Positions 49,782 to 58,947 of a stretch of 64,000 nucleotides of DNA are shown here, piece by piece (the stretch's first letter is position 1; each line of letters opens with the position of its first letter). Location of the stretch: assembly GCA_944324075.1 (NCBI GenBank), contig CALUUZ010000003.1:62001-126000 (forward strand). Direction: 5' to 3'. The DNA is from Candidatus Mailhella excrementigallinarum. GTDB lineage: Bacteria; Desulfobacterota; Desulfovibrionia; Desulfovibrionales; Desulfovibrionaceae. Both the position numbers and the translations under genes were made by a program. The notes under the pieces are model-generated. The model made no database searches. It saw nothing but the letters and a program-made list of their open reading frames with translations, and was not told where the DNA came from.

Positions 49782-50217
49782 GAGGGGTATCGCCTTCCGT
49801 ATCGTCCGTATCAAGCAGCGTTATCCGCTGTTCAGTCACGCCCAGCAACAGCCGTTTGTCAAGATAACGCACCACATAAAGGCTTCGATTCCGACCAAGG
49901 GGAAGCTGAGCTTCCAGCCGGAGATCCCGACGCGTAAAGCCGGTATTTGCGGGCAAAAAACGCCCTGCGCCGACCTTGCGGATCAGGCGCAGAACAAACC
50001 AGAACAACACCAGCAAGGCTATCAGAATTCCAATAGCCTGAAAATAGGCTCCCCAGGCGAATGTTCCGCCAGCCCCTTCCAGGGGCAGATGCGGAACCCG
50101 GGTTTCGGAATGCAGCGAGGACTCCGCCCGCTGCGCCTCGACAGCGGGCGTCGTAATCAAAGGAGTCCCCTCTTCCCGGATCTCTCCTCCGCTCCTCGGC
50201 GGCATTTCGCTGTTCAT
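49660..50217 (-). CDS. fliO: Flagellar biosynthesis protein FliO
   Basis: 185 residues: a variable N-terminal segment, one membrane helix (about 57-80, IGILIALLVLFWFVLRLI), then the FliO cytoplasmic domain (LRLEAQLPLGRNRSLYVVRY, KRLLLGVTEQRITLLD). The C-terminal end is Ser/Gly-rich and lies in the region overlapping fliP. FliO helps assemble the FliP ring. It begins 2 bases after the fliN stop. Confidence 0.88.
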   Translation of the reverse strand: MNSEMPPRSGGEIREEGTPLITTPAVEAQRAESSLHSETRVPHLPLEGAGGTFAWGAYFQAIGILIALLVLFWFVLRLIRKVGAGRFLPANTGFTRRDLRLEAQLPLGRNRSLYVVRYLDKRLLLGVTEQRITLLDTDDTEGDTPHDECKVSEFRRVLEQTSADCAAGVSGDGSASGSGSGGAGR

Positions 50218-50219
50218 GT

Positions 50220-50813
50220 TCAGCCCAGTTGCTTGACGCGTTCAATGGGACTGATGATATCCGTCAACCGTACGCCGAATTTTTCGTTGATGACCACGGC
50301 TTCGCCGCGGGCTACCAGCTTGCCGTTAACATAAACTTCAAGCGGTTCTCCGGCCAGCTTGTTGAGTTCCACCACCGACCCCTGACCAAGCTGAAGCAGC
50401 TCATTGATGAGCAGGCGGGTACGACCGAGTTCGGCCGAAACATCCAGGGGGATATCAAGAATAAAATCAAGCTCACGCCGTTCTCCATCGGGCCGGGGAG
50501 CCTTGTAGGCTTCCGTCATGTCCTTGAATCGGGCATCCAGCGCACTGGGGGCGAGCTTTTTCTCCCGCTCGTCCTCCATGGCCTGCTGTTCGTCCCCGGC
50601 AAGGGCTGCGGCCCAGTCCGCGGCCAGCCTGTCATCATCTGTCTGCGCCTTGTCCGCTCCGGCGGAGGGCTTGCTGTCATCCCCCGCAAGAGCGGCTTCC
50701 CACTCGGCGGCCAGCTTGTCATCATCTGCGCCGTCCGGGGCATCTTCCCCCCCCCCGGCCATTGCCGCAAGCTGGCGATCCAGTTCGTCCTGATCCATAG
50801 TTTCGTTGCTCAT
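50220..50813 (-). CDS. fliN: Flagellar switch protein FliN with repeated N-terminal peptides
   Basis: 197 residues; the C-terminal 85 are the SpoA domain of FliN (LDFILDIPLDVSAELGRTRL, VVELNKLAGEPLEVYVNG), which forms the C-ring. The N-terminus carries DQDELDRQLAAM, resembling the EIDALL-type CheY-binding peptide of FliM/FliY, and two near-identical 16-mers (residues 30-45 and 59-74, DDDKLAAEWEAALAGD-like). Codons 20-23 contain ten G in a row, so slippage would shift the frame after the first peptide. Plain FliN is about 100-140 residues. Confidence 0.93.
   Translation of the reverse strand: MSNETMDQDELDRQLAAMAGGGEDAPDGADDDKLAAEWEAALAGDDSKPSAGADKAQTDDDRLAADWAAALAGDEQQAMEDEREKKLAPSALDARFKDMTEAYKAPRPDGERRELDFILDIPLDVSAELGRTRLLINELLQLGQGSVVELNKLAGEPLEVYVNGKLVARGEAVVINEKFGVRLTDIISPIERVKQLG
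50747..50756 (-). repeat. Ten-G homopolymer in fliN
   Basis: Ten C on the plus strand, reading as ten G in codons 20-23 of fliN. It is the longest homopolymer noticed in the window and lies at the 5' part of a motility gene, the usual position of phase-variable tracts. Confidence 0.9.
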
Positions 50814-50825
50814 AGCGCGACCTCG

Positions 50826-51401
50826 TTACTGCACGACGAATTCGGTAAAATAAATGCGGATCACGCGCGGCGTGCCCAGAATCTGATTCAGCCTCGCCGC
50901 GACTTCGTTTTTCAGAAGCATCTTGCCGTCAGCGGTGGAAAGTTCGGCATATGTCTTGCCGGAAAGCAGAATGATGATGGCGTCCCTCACCTTGGGCGCC
51001 TGAGCGTCAAGCTCTCTGACCGCGTCCGGCGTACTCACTTCCACTTCCATTCCCACACGCAGATAGCGATCCCCGGCGGCATCAGCCAGATTGACCATGA
51101 CCGAAGGCAGCGTTGCCATGCTCGTGGCCGGACGGGGCATATCCGTGACGGGCTGACTCTGCGCGGGCTGCGGGGCTTGTCCGGCCTGGGCGTTCCCGGC
51201 CGGCGCGGCTTCCTGTCTCACGGCCGCGGCAGGCGTGCCGGATGCGGGCATCAGCCCCTCGCCGGGCTGACGCAGCTGGAACCACCAGAAGGCAATGGCC
51301 CCGCCGATCAACAGGATAATGAGAAACAGAATAATGAGGATAATCTTCAGTTTTGACCGTCTGGGCCTTTCGCCCGCGTTTTCCTTGTCCTTTGCCGCCA
51401 T
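50826..51401 (-). CDS. fliL: Flagellar basal body protein FliL
   Basis: 191 residues. A basic cytoplasmic N-terminus is followed by one membrane helix (IILIILFLIILLIGGAIAFWW), an Ala/Pro/Gln-rich periplasmic linker, and a FliL domain (MVNLADAAGDRYLRVGMEVE, VRDAIIILLSGKTYAELST, VIRIYFTEFVVQ). It supports stator function around the motor. It is the first gene of the fliL-fliN-fliO-fliP-fliQ operon. Confidence 0.94.
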   Translation of the reverse strand: MAAKDKENAGERPRRSKLKIILIILFLIILLIGGAIAFWWFQLRQPGEGLMPASGTPAAAVRQEAAPAGNAQAGQAPQPAQSQPVTDMPRPATSMATLPSVMVNLADAAGDRYLRVGMEVEVSTPDAVRELDAQAPKVRDAIIILLSGKTYAELSTADGKMLLKNEVAARLNQILGTPRVIRIYFTEFVVQ

Positions 51402-51699
51402 ATGCTCTCCTCAGAATATCGAAGCGCCGCTCCGTTTCGTCCGTGCGGGAAACCGGCGGACGCGAGCGCCGCCCGAAAGACATACCCCGCAGGATACCGG
51501 GCCGACAACGCGGCCCGACGAAAAAAATACCCGAACATGGGATGAATGCAAGGCACCCCCAGCCCGCCTGTACGGGCAACCATCTTTTCGGCCGAAAGCC
51601 CGGATACTTAAGGAACCGCCGCTCACTCATCCAGCGGGAAACGCTCCAGTCAGCGTCTTCCCATGTCCGGATTCCTCCCCCCGCTGATGCCGGAACCGA
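51402..51699. other. 298-base gap between yggS and fliL
   Basis: No gene, repeat copy or clear hairpin is seen. It should hold the promoter of the fliL operon, but no convincing sigma-70, sigma-54 or sigma-28 site was recognised. Confidence 0.5.
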
Positions 51700-52425
51700 T
51701 CAGATTTCCGGCCGCGGGGGCCTCGGCCCGAAAATATCCGTTCCTACCCGTACCAGCGTCGCACCCTCTTCCACCGCCTGCCGGTAGTCCCCCGACATTC
51801 CCATGGACAAATGCGGCAGACGGCGCCCAAGACGGGGCTCAAGACTGTCACGCAGCTCGCGCATGCGGACGAACCAGGGACGGGCGGCCTCACCTTCCCC
51901 GCAGCGCGGCGGCAGGCACATAAGTCCGATCAGACGCACACCTTCCACATTTTCGACCTGTTCCGCCAGTTGCGCCAGCCCGGAAGGGGAAACCCCCGCC
52001 TTCTGCGGCTCTTCCCCTACGTTGACCTGCAGCAGAATATCCTGCCGCCGGCCTTCAGGCATGCGCCGGGCAAGAGCTTCGGCCAGCTTCAGCGAGTCAA
52101 CGGAATGCACAAGCGCGAAATGCCCCGCCGCATCCCTGGCCTTGTTGGTCTGAAGCGCTCCTATGGCATGCCAGCGCACGTCCGGACAGAAGGGGCTTTT
52201 TGCAAGCTCAGCCTGCTTGGCACGGGCTTCCTGCATGTAGTTCTCCCCGAAATCCCGCTGCCCGAGCGCGGCAAGTTCCCTGATGGCGTCCGCCGGGTGA
52301 AATTTCGACACGGCAACAAGAAGGACCTCGTCCGATGCGCGCCCCGCAGCCCGGATCGCGCTCTCAAGCCCATCACGTACCGCCAGCCAGCGTTCACGCA
52401 AAGTGGGGGCAAGTTCATGCGGCAT
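51700..52425 (-). CDS. yggS: YggS/PROSC family PLP-binding protein
   Basis: 241 residues from ATG 52425; an in-frame ATG at 52446 is an alternative, and neither has a good ribosome site. The PLP lysine is in LLVAVSKFHPADAI. FGENYMQEARAK, WHAIGALQTNKA, VNVGEEPQKAGV and LSMGMSGDYRQAVEEGAT are all family hallmarks. It keeps vitamin B6 balance in the cytoplasm rather than catalysing a known reaction. It lies 33 bases after era. Confidence 0.95.
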   Translation of the reverse strand: MPHELAPTLRERWLAVRDGLESAIRAAGRASDEVLLVAVSKFHPADAIRELAALGQRDFGENYMQEARAKQAELAKSPFCPDVRWHAIGALQTNKARDAAGHFALVHSVDSLKLAEALARRMPEGRRQDILLQVNVGEEPQKAGVSPSGLAQLAEQVENVEGVRLIGLMCLPPRCGEGEAARPWFVRMRELRDSLEPRLGRRLPHLSMGMSGDYRQAVEEGATLVRVGTDIFGPRPPRPEI

Positions 52426-52458
52426 ACTGCAACCATCACGTAACATCAAAAATTCAGC

Positions 52459-53403
52459 CTATTCATCCAGCCCGAGGCCAAGATCATGCAGCAGGCCGGT
52501 ATCTTCCGACCAGTTTTCCTTGACCTTGACCCACAGTTCAAGATGTACCTTGCCGCCCACAAGATTCTGGATATCCTTGCGCGCCTCCGTGCCGATTTCC
52601 TTGATGGTCGCCCCGGCCCGGCCTATGACCATGGCCTTGTGCGAAGGACGGGCGACATAAATCACGGCATGAACCACAGTCTGTCCGCGGCTTTCATCCT
52701 CCTCCCATGATTCGATGTCCACGGCAGTGGAATACGGAACCTCCTGACGCAGCCGTTCAAACAGCTTTTCGCGCACGATTTCGGCCACCAGAAAGCGCAG
52801 GGGGGCAGTCGAGAGCTGGTCTTCGGGAAACTGCGAAGGGGCGGCAGGCAGCCTGGAAGCTATAAGCGTCTTTAAATCTTCCACTCCGTCCTTCTGCAGA
52901 GCAGACATGGGAAAAATCTCGGCCCGGGGCAGATCTTCCTGCAGCTTTGCCAGCAGAGGGAGCATGCGGGACTTGTCATGAAACAGATCGACCTTGTTCG
53001 CCACGACAATGAGAGGGCGGCCGTCATCGGCCAGCGCGTCGCGCAGAGCAGCAATGTCCCTGTCCAGAAATTCCGGCTTGCGCAGATACAGATCAGCATC
53101 CAGCACAAGCATGATGCAATGCGCGGAAGCCATGCTCTGCCAGGCTGCCTGAAGCATCATCTTGCCCAGATGCCCGCGCATCTGATTACGGGCATGGTGC
53201 AGACCGGGCGTATCCATGAATATGATCTGCGCGCCGGGTTCGGACAAGATGCCCACAATACGATTGCGCGTGGTCTGGGGCCGGGGAGTGACAATACTCA
53301 CCTTCTGGCCCAGCATGGCATTGAGGAGAGTGGACTTTCCCGCGTTGGGCGGCCCCATCAGGGCTACCCAGCCGCAACGATGTTCACGGTGCTTTCCGCT
53401 CAT
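52459..53403 (-). CDS. era: GTPase Era
   Basis: 314 residues. GTPase motifs: G1 GPPNAGKST, switch region [13 protein letters not shown]3 FMDTPG, G4 VANKVD. The C-terminal KH domain has [20 protein letters not shown]. Era binds the 3' end of 16S rRNA and helps 30S assembly. The partner gene ybeY lies just upstream in the same direction. Confidence 0.98.
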   Translation of the reverse strand: MSGKHREHRCGWVALMGPPNAGKSTLLNAMLGQKVSIVTPRPQTTRNRIVGILSEPGAQIIFMDTPGLHHARNQMRGHLGKMMLQAAWQSMASAHCIMLVLDADLYLRKPEFLDRDIAALRDALADDGRPLIVVANKVDLFHDKSRMLPLLAKLQEDLPRAEIFPMSALQKDGVEDLKTLIASRLPAAPSQFPEDQLSTAPLRFLVAEIVREKLFERLRQEVPYSTAVDIESWEEDESRGQTVVHAVIYVARPSHKAMVIGRAGATIKEIGTEARKDIQNLVGGKVHLELWVKVKENWSEDTGLLHDLGLGLDE

Positions 53404-53544
53404 ACAAACTCCATAAAAAACCCGCCGCTGCCGACGGAAAAATCTTTTCGGAACAGTCTCCGTGTGCCGTTCCGCGCAAATGCACCCTCAGACCGCGGTC
53501 GGACGGCATCAGGAAAGGAACAGTTCCACACCCCGCCGCCGCAG

Positions 53545-54030
53545 TCAAGCCGTACAGGAAGATGCTTCGGCGGATTTCTCCAGCAGAAACGCACAGCATT
53601 CATCCATTGCCGGGCCATGATCGTGCCCCAAAAGATGGGCCAGTCCATGCGCCAGCAGATGCCGCGCATGCTCCTCCGTTTCCTGTCCGTACAGCGTCGC
53701 CTCCCTCAGCCATGTCTCCACGCCAAGGGCCAGCACTCCCAGTCCCGCCTCCTCCGGCGAAGCGGGAAAACTGAGGATATTCGTCGGTCCCGCGCAGCCG
53801 AGATGCGCGGCATTCAGCACCGCGATTTCCGCGTCATGCATCAGGGCCAGTTCCACCAGCATGTCATCGCGGCAGGCCCGCAGCTTCCGTTCCGCTCCGG
53901 CGCATTCCGGCGCGGAACAGACCCTGCCGGGCTGCATGGCGATCCGTTCCAGCATGACAGTCAGCCAGCCCCGCCATTCGGAGCGGGGAACGGGACAGCC
54001 GGCAACAGATGAAACCTGAACCCTGTTCAC
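53545..54030 (-). CDS. ybeY: Endoribonuclease YbeY
   Basis: 161 residues with the zinc motif HGLAHLLGHDH (three His in the HxxxHxxxxxH pattern) and TNILSFPA. It acts in 16S rRNA 3' end maturation and ribosome quality control. It overlaps the pgpH-type gene by four bases. The C-terminal residues are few, as is usual. Confidence 0.95.
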   Translation of the reverse strand: MNRVQVSSVAGCPVPRSEWRGWLTVMLERIAMQPGRVCSAPECAGAERKLRACRDDMLVELALMHDAEIAVLNAAHLGCAGPTNILSFPASPEEAGLGVLALGVETWLREATLYGQETEEHARHLLAHGLAHLLGHDHGPAMDECCAFLLEKSAEASSCTA

Positions 54031-56648
54031 AGGGCATCCCCCTGCCCGGGAGCATGACTGTTCGCGGACGTCCTGTCCGCCTCCTCCACTGAACCGCTTT
54101 CCGGGAGAACGGGAGATGCGGACGCTTCGCCCGCCTCTCCGGCTGAATCGTTCCTCACACCGGGGACACTGGCGCCTTCTCCGCCATGAGGAAGGATATC
54201 ACACTTGGGATACACGATGCGCTGATGGAAAAGTCCGGTCAGAATGCGCGAAAAACTTTCGATAATCTTGCTGATATCACGGAACGTCAGTTCAGTTTCA
54301 TCCAACTGACGTTCAGCGTAGATACCCTTGATGATATTTTCGACCAGCGTACGGATCCGGGCGGGCGTGGGGTCCACCAGTGTGCGGCTGGCGGCCTCCA
54401 CGGAATCCGCCATCATCACAATGGCCGCCTCACGGCTCTGAGGCTTCTGATTAGGATAGCTGTAGTCTTCAGGCCGGGGATTTTCTCCCATCTCCTTGGC
54501 CTTGCTGAAGAAATACTGAATAATGCGGTTGCCGTGATGCTGCGCGATAATCTGGCTGATGCGGTCGCCCAGCCTGAACTCCTCCGCCAGCTCCACTCCC
54601 CGTTTGACGTGTGAGCAGAGCACAAGCGCACTCATGGCGGGAGAAAGGCGATCATGGGGATTAGGGCCGCCGAACTGGTTTTCCACGAAATAGTCCGGCC
54701 GCTGGAGTTTTCCGATGTCGTGATACAGAGCGCCCACCTTGCAGAGCAGACTGTTCGCCCCCACGGCGGAAGCCCCGGCCTCCACGAGGTTGGAAACAAC
54801 AAGCGAATGATGATAGGTGCCCGGCACATTCATCATCAGTTCCTGCAGCAGAGGCTGCTCCAGATTCATAAGCTCCATGAGACGGAAACGGGTGGTATAC
54901 CCCAGCACTGCTTCCAGAATGGGACTCAGTGCGAAGAGCAGCAGTACGGAAAGCAGCGCATTGAAGGCCAGAGCCAGGAACAGGACGGGAATATGCGCAA
55001 GATCAATCCGGGCGAAAAAGGCCGCCCCGAAGCCGGACAGCAGCAGCCAGCCGAACAGGGGCAGTCCCGCCCACACCGCGTCATGCCGGCTCTGCGCGTG
55101 TATGACCAGGCGGGTATTGGCCACGGCGGCCAGAAAATAGAAGCAGAAAAGGCCCACGCCGCCATGAAACATGATGGTGCAGAAAAATGCCAGCAGCAGG
55201 GAAATGACGCAGTAGTGGCGGGAAGAGAAAATGAGCGCCGCCAGCCCGGCTCCGCCCGCGACGGGATAGGCATACACCAGCATCATCGCGGAGTTCGGCC
55301 CGGGCACTCCGTGCAGCAGACCGGAGATTCCCCAGGACGCTCCGCCGAACGCCAGCAGAAGCAGCGCGATAAACAGCTCATCTCTGGTATTCAGCACATC
55401 TTCCCGTGAAGCAGCGGGCAGAAGGAACAGCCCAAGTCCGAGCAGACAGGCCAGCACGAACACCCCCGGCGCGAATATCCAGTCCACCAGCCCGGGGCCG
55501 GGACCAGCCAGGGCCTGCATCTTGAGCTGCTGTTCGCTGCTGACGACATCCCCCGAACGCACCACGACCTCCCCGCGCTGCACGCGATGCAGCACCGGCT
55601 TGACGGCGCGCTGGATAACCGCGTCGCGCTGGCGGGTTGCCTCCGGATTAAATGTCAGGGTCGGCATGATGAAACGGGGCAGGATACGGGCCAGAGCCGC
55701 CCGCTCCGCCTCGTCCACGCCGGGAAGGGTATGCAGATAAAGCCCCAGTTCCACATCCAGGGAGCGTACATCATGCAGGCCGTCCGCCTGCCTGCGCAGG
55801 ATTTCCAGCCGACTTCCCGGATCCCGCACGATGATCGCGTTCTGGCCCGCCACCTGGCGGATATCGGGCAATACCCCCTCGGCCAGACGGGTCTCCATCC
55901 AGGGCAGAATCTCTTTCAGCACCGTCATCCGGATATCCGGCGTGAAAAGCATATCAAAATCAGGCTCCGCAATGCGCAGCCCGTATCGGGCGTTAAATCC
56001 GCGAAGAGCCGAACCTGCGCTTTCGATTCCGGCTTTCTTTGCGTTTTCCCGCCCGGACTCCCTGCCGGATCGCATATCCGGAAGAACGGAGTCCCCCGCG
56101 CCGCCGCTCCCGGCATTTTCTCCTGCCGGCCCCTGCGCGTCGGGAGTTTCCGGCGCGGCAGAGCCGCTCCCGGAGGCATGAGGAACCTCATCCTCCCCAT
56201 TCCATCCGTTTTCTCCGGAAGGAACCGGAGAATCGTCTTTCCCCGCAGCGACGGCTTCCGCCTTATCCGATGCGGCGGCAAGCTCCGCTGCCAGCTCTGC
56301 CGTCCTCAAAAGCGTCAGCGTTTCCTCCCGGAAACGCAGCAGGGCCGCCCTGTCCACATCAAAAATACGCGGCTGTATCGCAGCGAGCTGTTCGCGCCGC
56401 ATCCGGGTGGCGTGTTCATCTTCCACCAGCAGTTCGCGATCCGCCGTCACATCCTGCGACGCGATTTCTCCGGCAAGATACAGATCGGGATGACCGCCCT
56501 GAAACAGACCGGCCAGGATGGAAAGAAAGGCAAAAGTACAGATCAGGGCGAACAGGCCCCATCCACGATCATGCGTACGCCAGCGCCTCCGCAGGACAGC
56601 CAGCAGTTCAGCGCCGTTCAGCGCGGACGAACATTTGCATTTTATCAT
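54027..56648 (-). CDS. pgpH: 7TM HD-domain phosphodiesterase (PgpH-like, cyclic-di-AMP)
   Basis: 873 residues from ATG 56648 (AGGA 8 bases upstream). It has an N-terminal helix, a large extracytoplasmic 7TMR-HDED domain containing a Ser/Gly/Glu-rich insert (about 120-205), about seven membrane helices, and a cytoplasmic HD domain (HHSLVVSNLVEAGA, LYHDIGKLQRPDYFVENQ, IAQHHGNRIIQYFF). PgpH-type proteins cleave cyclic-di-AMP. The C-terminal tail is acidic and Ser-rich. The phoH-pgpH-ybeY-era order is common. The nucleotide specificity is from family only. Confidence 0.92.
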   Translation of the reverse strand: MIKCKCSSALNGAELLAVLRRRWRTHDRGWGLFALICTFAFLSILAGLFQGGHPDLYLAGEIASQDVTADRELLVEDEHATRMRREQLAAIQPRIFDVDRAALLRFREETLTLLRTAELAAELAAASDKAEAVAAGKDDSPVPSGENGWNGEDEVPHASGSGSAAPETPDAQGPAGENAGSGGAGDSVLPDMRSGRESGRENAKKAGIESAGSALRGFNARYGLRIAEPDFDMLFTPDIRMTVLKEILPWMETRLAEGVLPDIRQVAGQNAIIVRDPGSRLEILRRQADGLHDVRSLDVELGLYLHTLPGVDEAERAALARILPRFIMPTLTFNPEATRQRDAVIQRAVKPVLHRVQRGEVVVRSGDVVSSEQQLKMQALAGPGPGLVDWIFAPGVFVLACLLGLGLFLLPAASREDVLNTRDELFIALLLLAFGGASWGISGLLHGVPGPNSAMMLVYAYPVAGGAGLAALIFSSRHYCVISLLLAFFCTIMFHGGVGLFCFYFLAAVANTRLVIHAQSRHDAVWAGLPLFGWLLLSGFGAAFFARIDLAHIPVLFLALAFNALLSVLLLFALSPILEAVLGYTTRFRLMELMNLEQPLLQELMMNVPGTYHHSLVVSNLVEAGASAVGANSLLCKVGALYHDIGKLQRPDYFVENQFGGPNPHDRLSPAMSALVLCSHVKRGVELAEEFRLGDRISQIIAQHHGNRIIQYFFSKAKEMGENPRPEDYSYPNQKPQSREAAIVMMADSVEAASRTLVDPTPARIRTLVENIIKGIYAERQLDETELTFRDISKIIESFSRILTGLFHQRIVYPKCDILPHGGEGASVPGVRNDSAGEAGEASASPVLPESGSVEEADRTSANSHAPGQGDAL

Positions 56649-56739
56649 AAATTGTTCCTGAAGGAGGCCGATGCCGCAGGCATGCTTTCGCTCCGGCCCT
56701 GCGGCTTTGCGAAAGGACGGCGGAATCGGCCGCGCCGGG

Positions 56740-57762
56740 CTAGTTCGCCGCCTCCGGTCGGGCGGGACTCCCTTCGTTGCGATCATACGCGTCGACAATG
56801 CGTCCCACCAGCGGATGCCGCACCACGTCGGCATTGCCGAAATGGTGAAAGGCTATGCCGCGCACGCCGCGCAGCACGGCAAGGGCATGCACAAGCCCCG
56901 ATCGGGTTTCCCCTTCCCTCTCTCCCTCCCGCAGCATGGCGCGGTGCACGGGCGGCAGATCGATCTGCGTCACATCTCCGGTGATAACCGCACGGGAGCC
57001 GAACCCCAGACGGGTGAGAAACATCTTCATCTGCTCGCGGGTGGTGTTCTGGGCTTCATCCAGAATGAGAAAGGCGTCGTTGAGAGTACGCCCGCGCATG
57101 AAAGCCAGCGGCGCGACTTCAATGATTCCGGTCTCCTGACGAGCGGCAAGCGCGGAAGGCCCGAGCATGTCTCCCAGAGCGTCATACAGGGGACGCAGGT
57201 AGGGGTTGACCTTGTCTTCCATGTCACCGGGCAGGAAACCGAGCTTTTCACCGGCTTCCACGGCGGGCCGGGTCAGAACAAGCCGCTTGACCCGCTTGGA
57301 CGCCAGCATGGAAAGGGCCATGGCCACAGCCAGATACGTCTTGCCCGTGCCGGCAGGCCCCACGCCGAAAACCACCTCATGGGAGCGCAAGGCATCAATG
57401 TAGGCCCGCTGCGCCGTATTTCGTGCCAGAATATGCTTGCGCGGAGCGACAATGACGCCGGCTTCGCGAAACAGTTCCTTCAAATCGGCATGGGGATCGC
57501 GCCGCAGAGCCTCATATCCCTGCAGCAAATCCTCTCCGCGCAGCTTGCTGCCGCTCTTGAGCAGGGCATACGCCTGGGTGAACAACCGCAAAAGAATCTC
57601 ACGCATGCCGGGGTCAGACGACGTGACGGCAAGCTCCGTTCCCCGCGTCGAGAATTCGGCGCCCGAAGCGTCAGCCACAAGCTCAAGATGGGCATTCAGC
57701 GGCCCGAACAGCTCTCCGGCCAGGCCGGAATCATCAAAGGCCAGAATTTCCGTTAAAGACAT
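56740..57762 (-). CDS. phoH: PhoH-like ATPase
   Basis: 340 residues from ATG 57762 (MSLTEILAFDD); a TTG three codons upstream has GGAGG 9 bases before it and may be the true start. An N-terminal KH-like domain precedes the ATPase (GVGPAGTGKTYLAVA, FLILDEAQNTT, GFGSRAVITGDVTQIDLPP). PhoH-like proteins are RNA-linked ATPases grouped with ybeY. It is the first gene of the phoH-pgpH-ybeY-era-yggS run. Confidence 0.95.
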   Translation of the reverse strand: MSLTEILAFDDSGLAGELFGPLNAHLELVADASGAEFSTRGTELAVTSSDPGMREILLRLFTQAYALLKSGSKLRGEDLLQGYEALRRDPHADLKELFREAGVIVAPRKHILARNTAQRAYIDALRSHEVVFGVGPAGTGKTYLAVAMALSMLASKRVKRLVLTRPAVEAGEKLGFLPGDMEDKVNPYLRPLYDALGDMLGPSALAARQETGIIEVAPLAFMRGRTLNDAFLILDEAQNTTREQMKMFLTRLGFGSRAVITGDVTQIDLPPVHRAMLREGEREGETRSGLVHALAVLRGVRGIAFHHFGNADVVRHPLVGRIVDAYDRNEGSPARPEAAN

Positions 57763-57910
57763 GGCTTCCAAACAAGCTTTCCTCCGCCGCGGCTCAGTAA
57801 GGTGTGCCCGAAAAAGCGCCCTGCAGGACGGCGCGAACAATACCGGCTTCGGGATACGCCGGATTTCTAGCGCAAAAAGTGCGCCTCGTCCACCGTACGC
57901 TGTGTCTTGC

Positions 57911-57927
57911 CCGGCATGAATCTTGCT
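57911..57927 (+). promoter_or_regulatory. Candidate sigma-54 promoter
   Basis: CCGGCATGAATCTTGCT has the invariant GG (57913-57914) and GC (57925-57926) exactly 10 bases apart, close to the -24/-12 consensus. It lies about 100 bases ahead of the gene at 58029, on the same strand. Confidence 0.55.
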
Positions 57928-58028
57928 AGGGAAAACATGCTCGCTGAAGCGGCGCGGGCGGAACAGGATGCCGCATCCCGCGTTTTTACCCCGTCAATTC
58001 CACCAGATACGCACAAAAGGAGCGAATC

Positions 58029-58670
58029 ATGAGTATTTCTTCCATATACGGCAGCTATGCAAATAACGCGTCGGTCTGGAACTTCGAGTCCCTTGCCGCG
58101 GAAAAAAATTCCGCAAGGGAGTACTCAGCAAATGCCGCCAGGGAAAATCCGGCCGCCGCATCCGGAGGAAAAAACTCCCATGCAGGCATGAGTTCCAACC
58201 TTGATACTCTCGCTTCCGCCCTTTCCGGCATCATGGACGACATGAATCTCGGAGCGAACGACAAGATTTCCTTCCGGACTCTCGCGGAATACCGGGAAAA
58301 GCTGCAGAACTCGTTCACGGAGCAGGTCAAGAGCGATCTGCGCGAACTGGGTCTGGACGAAAACACGAAATTCAGTCTGACGACAGGAGCGGACGGCACA
58401 AGCGTGAATGTGGTCTGTGATGATGCCGATGCGAAGGCCGTCATTGAAAAATATCTCAAGGACAACCCCGATGTCGTGACGACATTCAAAAAGATTCAGA
58501 GTCTGAACAAACTGGAGGAGAGCCGAAAAAGCCGCAAGATCGACGTTGATGCAATTCGTGACCGCCTCCAGGTGGAATCCATGACCGCATGGTTTTCCAC
58601 AACCAGCTCCATCGCCTCTTTCTACAGCGGTGGTGCTGCTTATTACAGCGGCATCAATGCCATAGCCTGA
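58029..58670 (+). CDS. Unknown protein, possibly flagellum- or secretion-linked
   Basis: 213 residues with no domain I recognise. It has AAGGAG 6 bases before ATG. The N-terminus (MSISSIYGSYANNASVWNFE) is Ser/Asn-rich without a signal peptide. The middle (about 60-150) has alternating helices with DKISFRTLAEYREKLQN and a run DENTKFSLTTGADGTSVNVV. The C-terminus is Ser/Tyr/Gly-rich (SIASFYSGGAAYYSG). The lack of a signal peptide, the Ser/Asn-rich ends and a sigma-54-like promoter recall proteins exported through the flagellar system, but this is only a guess. It is a single-gene unit with its own terminator. Confidence 0.8.
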   Translation: MSISSIYGSYANNASVWNFESLAAEKNSAREYSANAARENPAAASGGKNSHAGMSSNLDTLASALSGIMDDMNLGANDKISFRTLAEYREKLQNSFTEQVKSDLRELGLDENTKFSLTTGADGTSVNVVCDDADAKAVIEKYLKDNPDVVTTFKKIQSLNKLEESRKSRKIDVDAIRDRLQVESMTAWFSTTSSIASFYSGGAAYYSGINAIA

Positions 58671-58696
58671 AGACGCCCTGTACGGAAACATATTGA

Positions 58697-58737
58697 GTCG
58701 CCGCGCCGTGCATACGGCATCGCACGGCTCAGGCGAC
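58697..58737 (+). terminator. Terminator after the unknown gene
   Basis: GTCGCC (58697-58702) pairs with GGCGAC (58732-58737), with an inner GCCGTGC/GCACGGC stem, followed by GATTTTAATT. It is 27 bases past the stop. Confidence 0.75.
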
Positions 58738-58947
58738 GATTTTAATTAACCGCCAGAGGCGGCCGAAATACCCGATCCTGCCGACACCCTCATCCGCAGG
58801 TTTCATGTCTCGTCACCCCGGCTGCGAACGCTCCCGCTTCCGTCACTGCTGCCGGACTTTCCATGAGAACCCGAGGCATTCCTCCTTTGCTCAGATAAAA
58901 TCAGAACTCCCGGAGCCGCGGAAAAATGCAGCCCGTAACAGACGGCA

